A DNA stretch of 64,000 nt. Source: Paraspadella gotoi. Lineage: Eukaryota; Chaetognatha. The notes beneath the pieces are model-generated. The model made no database searches. It saw only the letters and a program-made list of their open reading frames with translations, and had not been told where the DNA came from. Shown here piece by piece: positions 36,001-47,530 of the stretch; within the stretch, counting starts at the first letter, position 1; the number at the start of each line of letters is the position of its first letter. The position numbers and the translations under genes were made by a program. The DNA lies in NCBI GenBank assembly GCA_051294375.1, contig CM119263.1, positions 18,438,628 through 18,502,627 on the forward strand, in the 5' to 3' direction.

Positions 36001-37202
36001 TTTGTGTGGTAAATCAAGGAATCACCAATGTAAAATGGCTCAACGCTTTTCAATCTTTGATAGAAGGTAAAGGAAATTGTGCTCCCAGAAACAGTGCTTT
36101 ATTGCTGCGTTTCGGAAATTATGCCATCACAGATTTTAACTTTACGTTGTTACTAATTTTTTTATTCTGTGATGTACTTATTAATTTGTTGTATATTGTT
36201 TTATATTTAGTTTTGAACAGAACCTTTAAAAGATGGGTTCTCTCAATTGGTTCCCTGACATCATTTGCCGCAATAATTTACATAAATCTATATTATTCTA
36301 TTCGCCATATTAATTTAGCTGGGTTTGGCAAAGGCGAAAGAGCGGATAAAAACATTTTCCTTAGTGGAAAGACGGCAAATTACAATGCTTCTGCAATAAC
36401 TAATGGAGTTTACGAGAAAAAACTGAAAGAATCACAATTAAGCCTGTATATTTTTGGTAATTTGATCTCAAAAATTTTTATAATACATACAGTCATTTAT
36501 ATTCAATTATTTTTTGAAACTTTTTTCAGCAAAATGTTCAATAGATATAAATTTACAAAATATTTTCTAGCAATGGGTTCTACAGTCTTCCCATTTTTAG
36601 TAATACAAAACTTGCGAAATTGGCAAAAGTACAACGCGAGAAGCTGTCAGAAATTTTTTTTTCAGTCTTGTAATTTATTAGACAATTCAATGATTAAAAC
36701 TTATGACTATTCATCCATCTTCATCAAAGAAAACTTGTTCTTCTTTTTTGGACTTTCGATGATACCAAGTTTAAGTCTAATATTGAATATTACAATGACT
36801 TTGACTTCATCTCAAACATTCAAATTTTTCACGATTCTCTTTTGGTTAGTAGTATATTCGCTCGGTAGTTTCAACTTGATGTTACCATCTAAACTTGATG
36901 TACCAGCATTGTTTCACAAATTTACACCCCTCATACCTCGATTTACGTATCACAGTTTTTCTCCTTCTTATTATTTTGCGAGATTTTTATTTTGGATTGA
37001 TATCTTTTGTAAACTAGCGCGATCTGATTACCGATTTTACAATAAGACAGAAACACAACTAATTGTTGAGTGGATTCCAACAAATTGTAAGAATTTAAAC
37101 TTTCACGATGAAACAGATTGCTTAAATGTTACTAACGTTTTTATTTTACTATTTCACTTTTTCCCAATAATATTATTCTTATCTAATTATCACTTTCAAT
37201 AA
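32355..37202 (+). CDS. XK-related (XKR/CED-8 family) multi-pass membrane protein, four exons
   Basis: XKR proteins are multi-pass plasma membrane proteins; XKR8, XKR4 and CED-8 act in caspase-triggered phospholipid scrambling (family knowledge). Exons: 32355-32493, 32612-32854, 34805 to about 35048, 35387-37202, giving about 813 residues. Exon 1 has the first membrane segment ending FDILSDLRIILSFM, where an XKR N-terminal Asp-rich TM motif is expected. Exon 2 has WRFALTVALHLIGLGSVP, like the XKR H-L-x-Q-L-G-P motif. Exon 3 has the hallmark LIHVLLESFPQLLLQT (E-x-x-P-Q-L). Exon 4 begins with the Ser/Leu-rich helix followed by AIDYR and then many more TM helices. The ATG at 32355 is the first after an in-frame TGA. 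The donor of exon 3 is my best phase-compatible guess. It is longer than typical XKR proteins (370-650). Confidence 0.66.
32855..34804 (+). other. XKR-like gene intron 2
   Basis: AT-rich 1.95 kb with an (AAT)n microsatellite (about 32967-33030), a hairpin MITE-like element (33979-34194) and a dispersed-repeat tail with GACAGACAGACGGACGGAC (34468-34490). No other coding sequence seen. Confidence 0.6.
33979..34194. mobile_element. MITE-like hairpin element
   Basis: Starts GGATTCCTATAGAGC and ends GCTCTATCAGAATCC, an imperfect terminal inverted repeat enclosing 216 AT-rich bp with no coding sequence. A related half (GGATTCTGATAGAGC) lies at 38157-38171 followed by similar internal sequence. Non-autonomous DNA transposon is the best reading. 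Confidence 0.5.
35387..37202 (+). CDS. XKR-like last exon, long AT-rich intronless membrane-protein ORF
   Basis: An open frame of about 605 codons with at least eight hydrophobic helices, rich in Phe, Asn, Ile, Lys and Leu, with A/T-ending codons (many AAT, TTT, ATT). The preceding exons use GC-ending codons, so this exon differs sharply in composition. The acceptor (TTTTAG at 35386) is in phase with a donor in exon 3. The first helix plus AIDYR fits the XKR position after the PQL motif. The distal 350 residues are not clearly XKR and I do not recognise them. Confidence 0.6.
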
Positions 37203-39051
37203 TTATCTTCGAATAACTATAAATAGTGAAGATTTGCCTTTTTATTTTTAAAAATAATGTCGCGCAAAAATGTTGATTTTTCCATGGTCATATTAATATT
37301 TTGAATCATTTTGGACAACTACTGAAAGCTAAGATCAAAAAGGTTTCTTAAAATGTTGCCAGATTTAATCTTCACATGATTGTTATCAAGTAATAAAGGC
37401 ACAAAGTTATTCCCAAAACAGCTCGAAGACCCTATACTCTAATGGTTTTTTTAAATACCTATACGAAAATGAAGAGACGTTTTTAGATAAATACCGTTTA
37501 TTGTAAATTAACAATTTTTAAACAATGAAACACATAATAAAATATTATCTTTGTGACGATGTAGTTCTAATGATCTTAGTAATATTAAAAGTGCATTACT
37601 TTTTTTTTTGGTAAATTTTTACTTAAAGAGAGTTTACTACATGTTCTTAAACTGTAAAGTGTTAGTCCGTTTGGATAATGAATAATAATAATAATGGATA
37701 AAGAATCCTTTTGCTGAATGTCAAGGATTATCATTATTACAGTAATTTGTATTAAGTGTACAATTTTTAATGGGAGCTGTGAGTAAAAAGAACCAAAGCA
37801 GCTGACGATATAAATTTTTAAAAATAAAGCTGTGTATTGTTTTGCATACAAATATCAATGTGAAATTTATCTGCTTACAACAATAAAATGAAATATAATT
37901 TTAGAATGCTCGATAAAATGGAATGGTGCTACCACTTAATGAATACATCAAATCGACAGGAATCTTTCGGTAGCCATAGCCGATGAAATTTAAATGCTAA
38001 TGTATACAGCGTTAAAATAATCTATCATGAGCCTAGATTATGGTATTAAAATATTTTTTGTCAAAAATGCGTTTTTCTGAGGGTACTAGCCTAATTAAAA
38101 TTATTATATTACTATATAAAGAAGAAAAAAAAATCTGAATACTTTAAATTTTTTATGGATTCTGATAGAGCATAAAAAGTTAAACAAGAAATATAATTAC
38201 AGCTTTTAAAAATTCTTACGTTTTCTAGGTGAAATTATAAAAATAACTGATAAAATCATCAAAAGATGATGATGATGATGGTTTTTTTATAGTTTTTCTT
38301 ATTTTTGACTCACTTATAATAAAAATATTTAAAAAAGATTTATGACCCACTGTAAATTCGAATTCAATTGCCATAAACTTTTTAAGACAAAACAAAAATC
38401 AGCTTCGGTATCTATAAATAATTTTAAGTATTGCAAATTTCGGTCGTTTAGCTTTCTCAATGCTTATAACAATTTCTTTTCTTGACGGCCGATTTTCTGA
38501 GGAATTTCGTTGTTGGTCTTTTCAGGAAATGGATGCCAGCAACAAGTCAACGAGTGACATCTTCCGTCCTAAAAATGAAAAAAACATACAGAGTTGCTGA
38601 AAAAGTCAAAAAATTGTCATATTTTTTTTTCTGAAAAAATCTTCCTTCTTTGCGATAACGTAATATTAAAAAAGTCATTTCGGCGATACACCTTGCTTTA
38701 AATTCCGTTATAAAGTATTCAGTTACTCCATATCTATAATCAAACACCGACACCGTTTCATTAATGTCTGTGTGAGAGAACTTAGGAGTATGTTTGGATA
38801 CCACGACCTATCTACAATTTTTAATAATCGTAAGAAAACCTTTATCTCAAAGATATATACAATGAAAAATACTGTTCTTCAGAAACTTGTTCCGTTTTTT
38901 ACAACATAAGAACAATTTTTAATTGTTTAAATTTTAATTAATTAATTTCATTTAATTAACTGTTTTTTCTCTCTATTTTTTAATGTTTTTTGTTTGCTCA
39001 GTCTATGTTTGTTTGTTTGTTGATGATGATTGTACTGAACAACCTCGTTGT
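37203..39051. other. AT-rich region after the XKR-like gene
   Basis: About 1.8 kb of AT-rich DNA with the partial MITE and no supportable gene. AATAAA-like hexamers are frequent, so the transcript end cannot be fixed. Confidence 0.5.
38157..38350 (+). mobile_element. Partial second copy of the GGATTC-type MITE-like element
   Basis: Left end GGATTCTGATAGAGC and about 150 bp of related internal sequence (AAGTTAAACAAGAAATAT; ATGATGATGATG). The matching right end is not seen. In inverse orientation to the 34180-34194 end. Confidence 0.4.
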
Positions 39052-39259
39052 ATTCGAATAAAATCGGCATATATATAATATATAATATATATATAATTCA
39101 ACAAAACTGGTAACTTGATCCCACGGTTGCTCATTTTTTTTTTATCCTCTTTCAAGTAATATTTTCCTTTCTTCCTAAAAATTCCTCTTTCATCATATCA
39201 CATGTCATGTACAAGCCAGCAAGCAAGCAAGCAAGCTGCTTGTAGTCTTTAATAATCCG

Positions 39260-39370
39260 TTACTCTCTCAATCTGCCACGATCACCTCGGGATCCACGCA
39301 GGGAAAAGGCGACGATGGTGACGACGAGGAAGAAGACGACGAAAGCCATGGAAGCCAGAGTCGTGCTCAT
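39260..39370 (-). CDS. Possible 36-residue single-pass membrane micropeptide (copy 1)
   Basis: A short ORF starting at 39370 encodes Met-Ser-Thr-Thr, a hydrophobic helix of about 20 residues (ASMAFVVFFLVVTIVAFSL) and a basic tail ending RGRLRE, then TAA. The ATG lies 20 nt after a strong acceptor (CCTCTTTTCAG, exon start 39391). Upstream on the same strand are a GA-repeat-containing stretch and CCAAT-box-bearing DNA. The design (helix plus charged tail) resembles small regulatory membrane peptides in general, but I find no family signature. Part of a duplicated unit. Confidence 0.35.
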   Translation of the reverse strand: MSTTLASMAFVVFFLVVTIVAFSLRGSRGDRGRLRE

Positions 39371-39552
39371 GTCCCGCCGCGGTGTTGCTGCCTGAAAAGA
39401 GGTTTGGGGATGGGACGAAGCAGATTGGGGACAATGGGGAGAGGGGGGAGGAATGGGGGCAAATGGTGAAGGGGTTACGGTAAATTCGGACAACAGGGAA
39501 ATGAAGGAGAGTTAGTTGGGTTGCAGAGAGAGAGAGAGAGAGAGAGAGAAGA

Positions 39553-39606
<54 letters not shown>

Positions 39607-39664
39607 ATTTCTGGAGGATTTCTCGAGTTGGATGAAAGGCATCTCGTCACCGTCTCTGTCACTC

Positions 39665-39755
39665 GACCACGCCTCCCTTACGGCTGCACAGAAAAGCAGA
39701 CGAAATCTGATTGGTCGAAGTACGAGTTTTCGTTTCGGGATTCTAATTGGCCGAT
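39665..39755 (-). promoter_or_regulatory. CCAAT-box promoter-like region upstream of the micropeptide ORF
   Basis: On the minus strand, CCAAT pentamers lie at 39714-39710 (within GACCAATCAG) and 39750-39746, with a GGGAGGCGTGG GC/CACCC-like box at about 39680-39667, some 300-380 bp upstream of the ORF. The same cluster recurs in the second unit (about 40805-40895). A promoter is an inference from motif clustering. Confidence 0.35.
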
Positions 39756-40136
39756 TTTAGCGAACGAACCACCCCTCGATGGTTTACAAAATTTCACATT
39801 AAACCAATTTTCATGTGGAATTTAAATTAAAATGATGTAAACTTTTACAGTAAAGTAAAAATTGGGAAATGTAAGCAACTTAAGATTTGTACCAAAATAC
39901 TAAAAACTGATGAAGATGACGTCGGATGACGTCACTTGGTTAGATTCTCAATTTTCTAAAGGTGAATCGGAAATTGGAGAGGAGGAGGACTGGAAATTGG
40001 AGTGAGGAGGAGAAGAGAGGTGGAGAGGATAAAATGTGAAAAGGAGAGAAAGAAAAGAAGAAGAAAAAAAAAACATATATTGATATATAAGAGGAACAAG
40101 CCACTTCCAAAAAGGTTAAGTTTTCGGCAGTGATTG

Positions 40137-40161
40137 NNNNNNNNNNNNNNNNNNNNNNNNN
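40137..40161. other. Assembly gap (25 N) between duplicated units
   Basis: Separates the two copies of the 1.1-kb unit. Confidence 0.99.
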
Positions 40162-40401
40162 CTGGAATCAACCTCGATTGTATTCGAATACAAATCGAGA
40201 TATATATCAATATATAATATATATATAATTCAAACAAACTGGTAACTTGATCCCATCGGCTGTTGCTCATTTTTTTTTTATCCTCTTTCTAAGTAATATT
40301 TCCTTTCTTCCTAAAAATTCCTCTTTCATATAATCACCTATGTCATGTACAAGCAGCAAGCAAAGCAAGCTGTTGTAGTCCTTTAATAATCCGTTACGTC
40401 T

Positions 40402-40512
40402 CGTTCAATCTGCCACGATCACCTCGAGGATCCACCGCCAGGCGAGAACGGCGACGAAGGTACGACAGGAAGAAGACGACGAACACGCCATGGAAGCCAG
40501 AGTCGTGCTCAT
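40402..40512 (-). pseudogene. Frame-disrupted second copy of the micropeptide ORF
   Basis: The copy of the 39260-39370 ORF in the second 1.1-kb unit. It starts with the same ATGAGCACGACTCTGG but has small indels that break the frame in the hydrophobic helix and the tail. Since the whole unit differs from the first by scattered one-base indels, this is as likely to be poor sequence or a second haplotype as a real pseudogene. Confidence 0.35.
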
Positions 40513-40672
40513 GTCCTGACGCGGATGTATGCTGCCTGAAAAAGGTTTTGGGGATTGGAGAGGCAGCGGATTGGGGACAATGGGGAGAGGGAGGGAGGAA
40601 TGGGGGCAATGGTGAAGGGGTTACGGTAAATTCGGACAACAGGGAGAATGAAGGAGAGTTAGTTGGGTGTGC

Positions 40673-40738
<66 letters not shown>

Positions 40739-41279
40739 ATTTCTGGAGGATTCCTTGAGTTGGATGAAAGGCATCTCTCGTCGCCACGTCTCTGTCACTC
40801 GACCACGCCTCCCTTACGGCTGCACAGAAAAGCAGACGAAATCTGATTGGGCGAAGTACGAGTTTTCGTTTCGGGATTCTAATTGGCCGGATATTATGCG
40901 AACGAACCAACCCTCGATGGTTTACAAAATTTCACATTAAACCAATTTTCATGTGGATTTTAAATTAAAATGATGTAAACTTTACAGTAAAGTAAAAATT
41001 GGGAAAATGTAAGCAACTTAAGATTTGTACCAAAAATACTAAAAACTGATGAAGATGACGTCGGATGACGTCACTTGGTTAGATTCTCAATTTTCTTTAA
41101 GGTGAATCGGAAATTGGAGAGGAGGAGGATGGAAATTGGAGTGAGGAGGAGGAAGAGGAGGTGGAGAGGATAAAATGTGAAAAGGAGAGAAAGAAAAGAA
41201 AGAAAAAAAAAAAACATATATTGGTATATAGAGGAAACAAGCTACTTCAAAAAGGTTAAGTTTTCGGCAGTGATTGGGA

Positions 41280-43610
41280 ACTACAAAGAAGGCAATTTGA
41301 GAAAGTTTTAGAAAACCAACAATACTCAATCCTTTATGATAATCTTGATAGTGTTCAGATTAAAACCGAATAATTTAAACTTTGGGGCGTCGTTGTCATC
41401 TTACGACTCCCTCATAACTTTGGGTCATATGATGATATTCCCGTCATTTTGCAAACTTTTAACCGTCATACTATAAGCGTCCATGTTAACATTTAAAACA
41501 GAATCGACCACAATATCGTTATTGAGAAAAAAAAAACTACGGATAAAGATGTTAATTTCGTTCACTCAGATGAATAGGTTTCATCACTTCGACGAGACGA
41601 CAGAAAAAAAGGCGAAAGAAAATGGGAAAGTGAGAATTAAAAGGAAATGGATCATACGGCATGCGGCGTGCGCGGCGGCGTGCGGCGGCACGCCGGTTGG
41701 CAATGAGCCCTCTCCCTTTCCCACCTCGACTTTCATGTTTCTGGTTCTGAGACATAAAACATTAAAGGCTTCGCTTCGGTTCATTATTTTCAAACAAGAA
41801 AATAACAAGTTTTTTTTTCTTTCTTTAATTTTCCTTTTTTTTTTACAAACGCAGTTCTGATTGTGGCGCTCCTTTCTCTTCCTCTCCTTCTCCCAAGTTT
41901 ATCCTTCTCGCATCTTCTCCTTCACCCATCCTTTTTTTTCCTTCTATTCACTAAGGCGTAGTGAAAGTTACGGTACGAAATTCAAGGTCAATTATGAAAC
42001 AACAATACCATCAGTAAAACATTAAATTGGTAAAAAAATTGAATTTTTATGTTTTTTATGTTTTGAGTAGGCCTTATTTTATATATAGTAGCTATCCCTC
42101 TATACCGAAAAATTTCAAAATAGCTTTTCTTAATTTTGATTGGCGATTTGAATTCCTCGTCAAAAGTTGATAAAAAGAAATATAAATTATTTTTAAAAAT
42201 TCTTTCATTAAGTGGTACAAGAATTACAAAAAACTAGTATTTATAATTATAAAGAAGTTAATTTTTCAGCTTAAAATATAGTTTTTTCTCATTTTGACAC
42301 TTAAGAAGGATTTTTTTTAAAAAGTAGTTATAGTCTTCTTTTTAACACTTTTTAGTGACGAAATCCAAATCTCGCAAAAATCTTATGAAAAAACTGTTTA
42401 TGAAATTTTAACATATTCTATTGGATTAAGTACTAGTATATAAGTATGCCTACTGCGTAAATTGTAAAATTTATTATAAATTTTCTTTATATCATAAATG
42501 TATCATATAGTATAATATTGTTCGTTCCCTACACTTTTAGAATTTCAATTAAAGGTTAAATTTAGAAATTTTACTACGCCTTACTATCAGCGAGCCACGG
42601 CTCCGATTAATCTGTTTTCTTTCTGACCTCTCTTCCTCCAAAATCTTTCAGAGCAAAGACGCCGCGACAAATCTTTGAAACTTCGATGGTCTTTTGGCAA
42701 AACACATCATAAAACAACGCTACTTCTCACAAGCATCCAAACATGAAAATGAAAATGAAAAACCATGAAAATATAAATGCAATCAACCTTACGAAAACAA
42801 CCACGAACATATCTAAAACGCCTAAATTTTACCAAAAACACAAAAGACCAAATCAGAATGACCCCTGATCTCCAGAATTCCCCACCGTTCTCCCGCCCAC
42901 CCGTCCCTCGAACCGACAACCCTTCGAAGATGTTCTCCAAGAAGAGACCTTTATTTTGATTGGCCTTGAACACTAGGGTTGAACTTTGGCCAAAGAATGC
43001 AGGACATGAGGAGGAAAGGTACAGAAGAGCGAGGAGGAACTGGTCCTAGGGGCGCGATGCGGAGAGCAGAGAAAGGAGAAAGAGGAAGAGAAGATGGAGG
43101 AAGAAGAAGAAGAAACTTTGAGTACTTATGGATGAAGGAACCAATAAAAAAAAAAGTTCGCGCGACGGCTGAGCGAGCTTTCGGAAAATGGGATCGAATC
43201 TGACAAAGGGAAAGAGTCGTATTTTTTTTTAGTCGAAAAACAAAACCAAGAACTAAATTGAAAGAGACTGAGGATTTTTTGACCGATCGGACGTCACAAA
43301 CATTCTTCTTTCTGCTGTATAAGATTTCCTTGAGCTATTCGTGACGAGGAAGCTGAGACTTCACACCCGAATTCCAAACATAAAACTTTGGGTGCAACAA
43401 TTGAAAGAATAGCATCAGTATTCAGTCTTGGTAAACAACACAATTTTTTGACAATTCACATTTTAAGTAACATAAACCAGAAAAATAACAACTATTTTCT
43501 ATTTCTCCCAGCCGATTTGTTTAGTATCGTTATAATGTATCGCAACTCAGCCGTCAATTACCCGACATCTAGTCGGCGACGAGGAGGAGCAGTTATGCGC
43601 TGATCCCTGT
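41280..43610. repeat. Direct repeat B, copy 1
   Basis: Begins AAGAAGGCAATTTGAGAAAG and matches 45734-47350 in order, apart from the inserted TIR element at 41952-42583. No gene is recognised in either copy; frames differ between copies because of indels. Confidence 0.85.
41952..42583. mobile_element. 632-bp TIR element inserted in repeat B copy 1
   Basis: Ends in TAAGGCGTAGTGAAA and its inverse (TTTTACTACGCCTTA), is AT-rich and non-coding, and is absent from the otherwise matching position in copy 2 (near 46400). That fits a non-autonomous DNA transposon. The target duplication is not clear because of indels; TA ends would suit a Tc1/mariner-like mechanism. Confidence 0.65.
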
Positions 43611-44272
43611 GATCCCGGCTTCACTTTTTATTTTTTTTTTATAACACACCGGTCTCTCATCGTGTGGTGGTCCACCAGCTTGATACCGATTAATCAATTC
43701 ACATGCAAGATCTCTCACTTCATTCTTACATCTCTCTCTCTCTCTCATCTCTCTCTTCCTCTCCGACTCTCGAAGTCTCCGATTCTCTCTCTCTGCACTC
43801 ATCTCTCCTCTCGCCAAATTTTCTCCTCTCCGTCTCCCTCTCTCGCAGGTGGGTGTTTGCCTCTCGATATCGAGGGTGTTACAATGAATATAGGAGCGAT
43901 GAAAATCTGGGTAGGATAGGTAATGCGAATTCAAAAGAAAAGCGGGACAGAGAGGAGATGGACAGAGAAGAAAGAATTCACACGAGACGGGAGTGAGTAA
44001 AAAGATAAGTTACATGCGAGTCGAAGAAAGAGAGTCGTTGCCGCGAGAATGACAAGTGTACACGGAGAGAGTAAAAGGAGCCGGAGGAAAAGAGTAAACA
44101 CGAGCAGGAATCATCTCGATGTTATATATGTCTCGGTCTTCCCAAATTATCCTTCGTCGCTAAGCAGAGTTGAGACGGGGGCTTGTTCTCTCCTTTCTCT
44201 TTCTCTCGTTTTCTCTCTCTCTATGCTCTCTCTCTCTCTCTCTTCTCCTCTCTCTCTCTCTCTCTTCTCTCT

Positions 44273-44306
<34 letters not shown>

Positions 44307-44329
44307 TTCCTCTCTTCTCTCTTCTCTCT

Positions 44330-45335
44330 TTCCCCCGGTCGATGTCCATTAGATATCCCTATTCAGCAGGCATACTGACAATCAGTCTGGTACTGTTTTC
44401 GATAAAAAAATAATAAAATGAAAATGGGTTAGAATGACAGCAACAAAGAGGACAACAAAAAACAACTTTATTATTTTTATACATTGATTCCTACTGTATA
44501 TATGCAGAAGGTAGCAAAGATATAAAGAAAAGTAAAAAAATAAAACCGGAACAAAGAAAAATATCCACAAAAACGAAACAGCAACAAGCCGTCAACAACG
44601 GTTTCGCTCCCTAATCGAAGGACGAAACCGTAGCACCCGCCCCCCCCTTCTCGTTCAGGACCGCTGGGTCTTTTTCGGTTGTCGTCGCCCTTCCCGTCGT
44701 TGTCAGCGTCGTCGTCGTCGATCTAGACTTAAGCCTTAACATTGGTTTAAAACAAAGCCAACTAGAGGTTTTGATTTAAAAAGGTGAAAAGGTCCTTGAA
44801 TAAAAAGTTGAGGAAAAGTAAAAAATGAGATTTAACGTTTTCTAACTGTCTTTAGTCAAAAACTCTTCACAAATCACTTTCACTCGAGATTAAGAGCTGA
44901 AAAAAATTTTCGCCATCCTGACTACAAACGTCTCTTCAAAACTCAGCATTCGACGAAGTAGGAAACTAAGTCTCTTGAATTTTTTTCTCTCCCAACATTA
45001 ATTCCTTCACGATGCATCGCAGCCGCCGGAGAGATTCTTTCCTGAGCCCATCGACAACCGCCAGCCGAGCCGAGGCGCGCCGCCTTCCCCTCGAACGTTA
45101 GTACCTCACAGATCCTTCCGCGCCTTTTTCACTTTTCTCTTCATAAACTTCCACGAAAGTGCGGCATTCCCATCTCCCTGCACTTCTACCACCCTTCCAG
45201 TTCCACTCTACAACGCGCCCAATGACATTCTATTCCCCGTCTATTATGTTTAGCGAGCAAGCGACAGCTGAGACTTACCCGTTACTTCGTCCGCCCCTCC
45301 ACTCTGTCTCTCTCGCGATCTTGCCAGCGTTATGG

Positions 45336-45428
<93 letters not shown>

Positions 45429-45725
45429 TTCCTCTCTCTCCCTCCCTCCCTTCTACGAAATCCCCCATCACTTAAAACCTTGATGACGTCTCGCGTTCGA
45501 CGAAAGGAAAAGAAAAAAAAGTCATTTAGTTTCAAACTTCGGGTTCAAACTCTTTGAGTTTGACAAAGATTCTAAACGACTTTTGCTTTCCTTTTTTTAC
45601 CGAAACAACTTTTCATTCTGATTTGCAAGTTTCGTTCATATAATATTTTTCTTAAAACTTGAGAATCTAATAAACAATTTTTCATCTCCTCGCCCTCTTA
45701 CTTCTCTTTAATTTTTAAAAGCTTA
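44330..45725 (+). repeat. Repeat C, copy 1 (same orientation as 57385-58505)
   Basis: Starts CCCCCGGTCGATGTCCATTA and ends at AAAAGCTTA. It matches 57385-58505 directly and 55240-56640 in inverse orientation. Contains a short open frame starting MHRSRRRDSFLSPS in all copies, not assigned. Confidence 0.85.
45336..45445 (+). repeat. (CT)n microsatellite
   Basis: Interrupted CT array inside repeat C copy 1. Confidence 0.9.
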
Positions 45726-45733
45726 GGATAAAA

Positions 45734-47350
45734 GAAGGCAATTTGAGAAAGTTTTAGAAAAACCAACAATACTCAATCCTTTATGATAATTTGAATAGTT
45801 CAGATTAAAACCGATAAATTAAATTTGAGGGCGTCGTTGTCATCTACGACTCCGTTTACTCCCATAACTTGGGTCAGTATGAATGATATTCCGTCATTTT
45901 TAAACATTTTAACCGTCATACTATAAGCGTCCATGTTTAACATTTAAAAACAGAATCGACACAATATCGTTATTGGAGAAAAAAAAAACTACGGATAAAG
46001 ATTGTTAATTTGTTCACTTCAGATGAAATAGTTTCATACTTCGACGACGACGACAGAAACAAGAAGGCGAAAGAAAATGGGAAAGTGGAATTAAAGGAAT
46101 GGATCATCGGCAGCGGCGGCGGCGGCGGCGGCGGCGGCAGCCGGGTTGGCAATGAGCCCTTCCCTTTCCCATCTCGACTTTCATTTTCTGTTTCTGAGAC
46201 AAAAACATTAAAGGCTTCGCTTCGGTTCATTATTTTCAAAACAAGAAAATAACAAGTTTTTTTTCTTTTCTTTAATTTTCCCTTTTTTTTTTACAAACGC
46301 AGTTTCGATTGTGGCCTCCTTTTCTCTTCCTTCCTTTCTCCCAAGTTTATTCCCTTTCTCGCTCTTCTCTTCACCCATCCTTTCTTTTTCCTTCCTATTC
46401 ACCCAGGCCTCCACTCATTCTGTTTTCTGACCTTCTTCTCCAAATCTTTCAAGAGCAAAGACGCGCGACAAAATCTTTGAAACTTCGATGGTCTTTTGGC
46501 AAAACGTCAATCACTTAAACAACACGACTTCTCATCAGCATCAAAATGAAAATGAAAATGAAAAACCATGAAATCATAAAATGAAATCCAAACTTACAAA
46601 ACAACCACGAACACAAACGCCTAAATTTTCACCAAAAACCCAAAAGACCAATCAGAATGACCCCTGATCTCCAGAATCCCCACCCCCGCCCCCCCGTCCC
46701 TCGAACCGCAACCCTTTCCGAAATGTTTCTCCCAAGAAGAGCCCTTTATTTTGATTGGCCTTGACACCGGGTGAACTTTGGCCAAAGGAATGCAGGACAT
46801 GAGGAGGAAGAGGAAGAAGACGATGGAGGAACTGGTCGAGGGGAGCGAGGGAGAGCAGAGGAAGGAGAAAGAGGAAGAGGAGAAGGAGGAGGAAGAAGAA
46901 GAAACTTTGAGTGACTTATGGATGAAGGAACCAATAAAAAAAAAAGTCGCGACGGCTGAGCGAGCTTTCGGAAAATGGACGAATATGACAAAGAGGAAAA
47001 GAGTCGTATTTTTTTTTTTTAGTCGAAAAACAAACCAAGAAACTAAATTGGAAAGAGACTGAAGATTTTTTGACCGATCGGGAGTCACAAACAGTTTCGT
47101 GATAAGATTTCGATTAAGCTTTGAGGAAGCGAGACTTCATACCGAATTCCAAAAAAATTGTGAAAATTCTAGGAAGTATTTTACAGTTGGTTAAACAAAA
47201 AAGTTATGAAATTACACATTTTAAGTAACATAAACCCAGAAAATAACCCATTTTCTATTTCCCCAGCCGATTTGTTTAGTATCGTTATATGTAATCGCAA
47301 CTCAGACGTCAATTACCACCGAGTCACGTGATTTCCCTGTGACGCGGCTT
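45734..47350. repeat. Direct repeat B, copy 2
   Basis: Second copy of the 41280-43610 segment, lacking the TIR element. It leads directly into the PAQR gene. Confidence 0.85.
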
Positions 47351-47416
47351 CACTTTTTTTAAACTCTCGTCATCGCAACTAAACATTAATCATCGCAAGA
47401 CTTCACTTCATTACAT

Positions 47417-47447
<31 letters not shown>

Positions 47448-47530
47448 CGAAATGAAAGACTTGTAGACTTATTACTTTTCATTCAACATTTTTGAATATG
47501 TATAATTTCGTTTCAGTGATTAGAATAAAA

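Larger units (their letters stand above)
39052..41277. repeat. Duplicated 1.1-kb unit, copies 39052-40136 and 40162-41277
   Basis: Both copies share the same order of sequence from TTGTATTCGAATA to TTTTCGGCAGTGATTG, with over 90% identity by eye and many one-base indels. They are separated by a 25-base N gap. A tandem duplication or two unmerged haplotypes placed end to end. Confidence 0.9.

Noticed and set aside
45013-45240. ORF starting MHRSRRRDSFLSPS in three copies of repeat C
   Set aside because: Repetition reflects duplication of the block; indels change the frame between copies and no splice partner is visible.
46778-47062. Glu/Lys-rich ORF (LWMKEPIKKK) shared by repeat B copies
   Set aside because: Shared only because the segment is duplicated; frames differ before and after the shared part, so there is no evidence of coding constraint.
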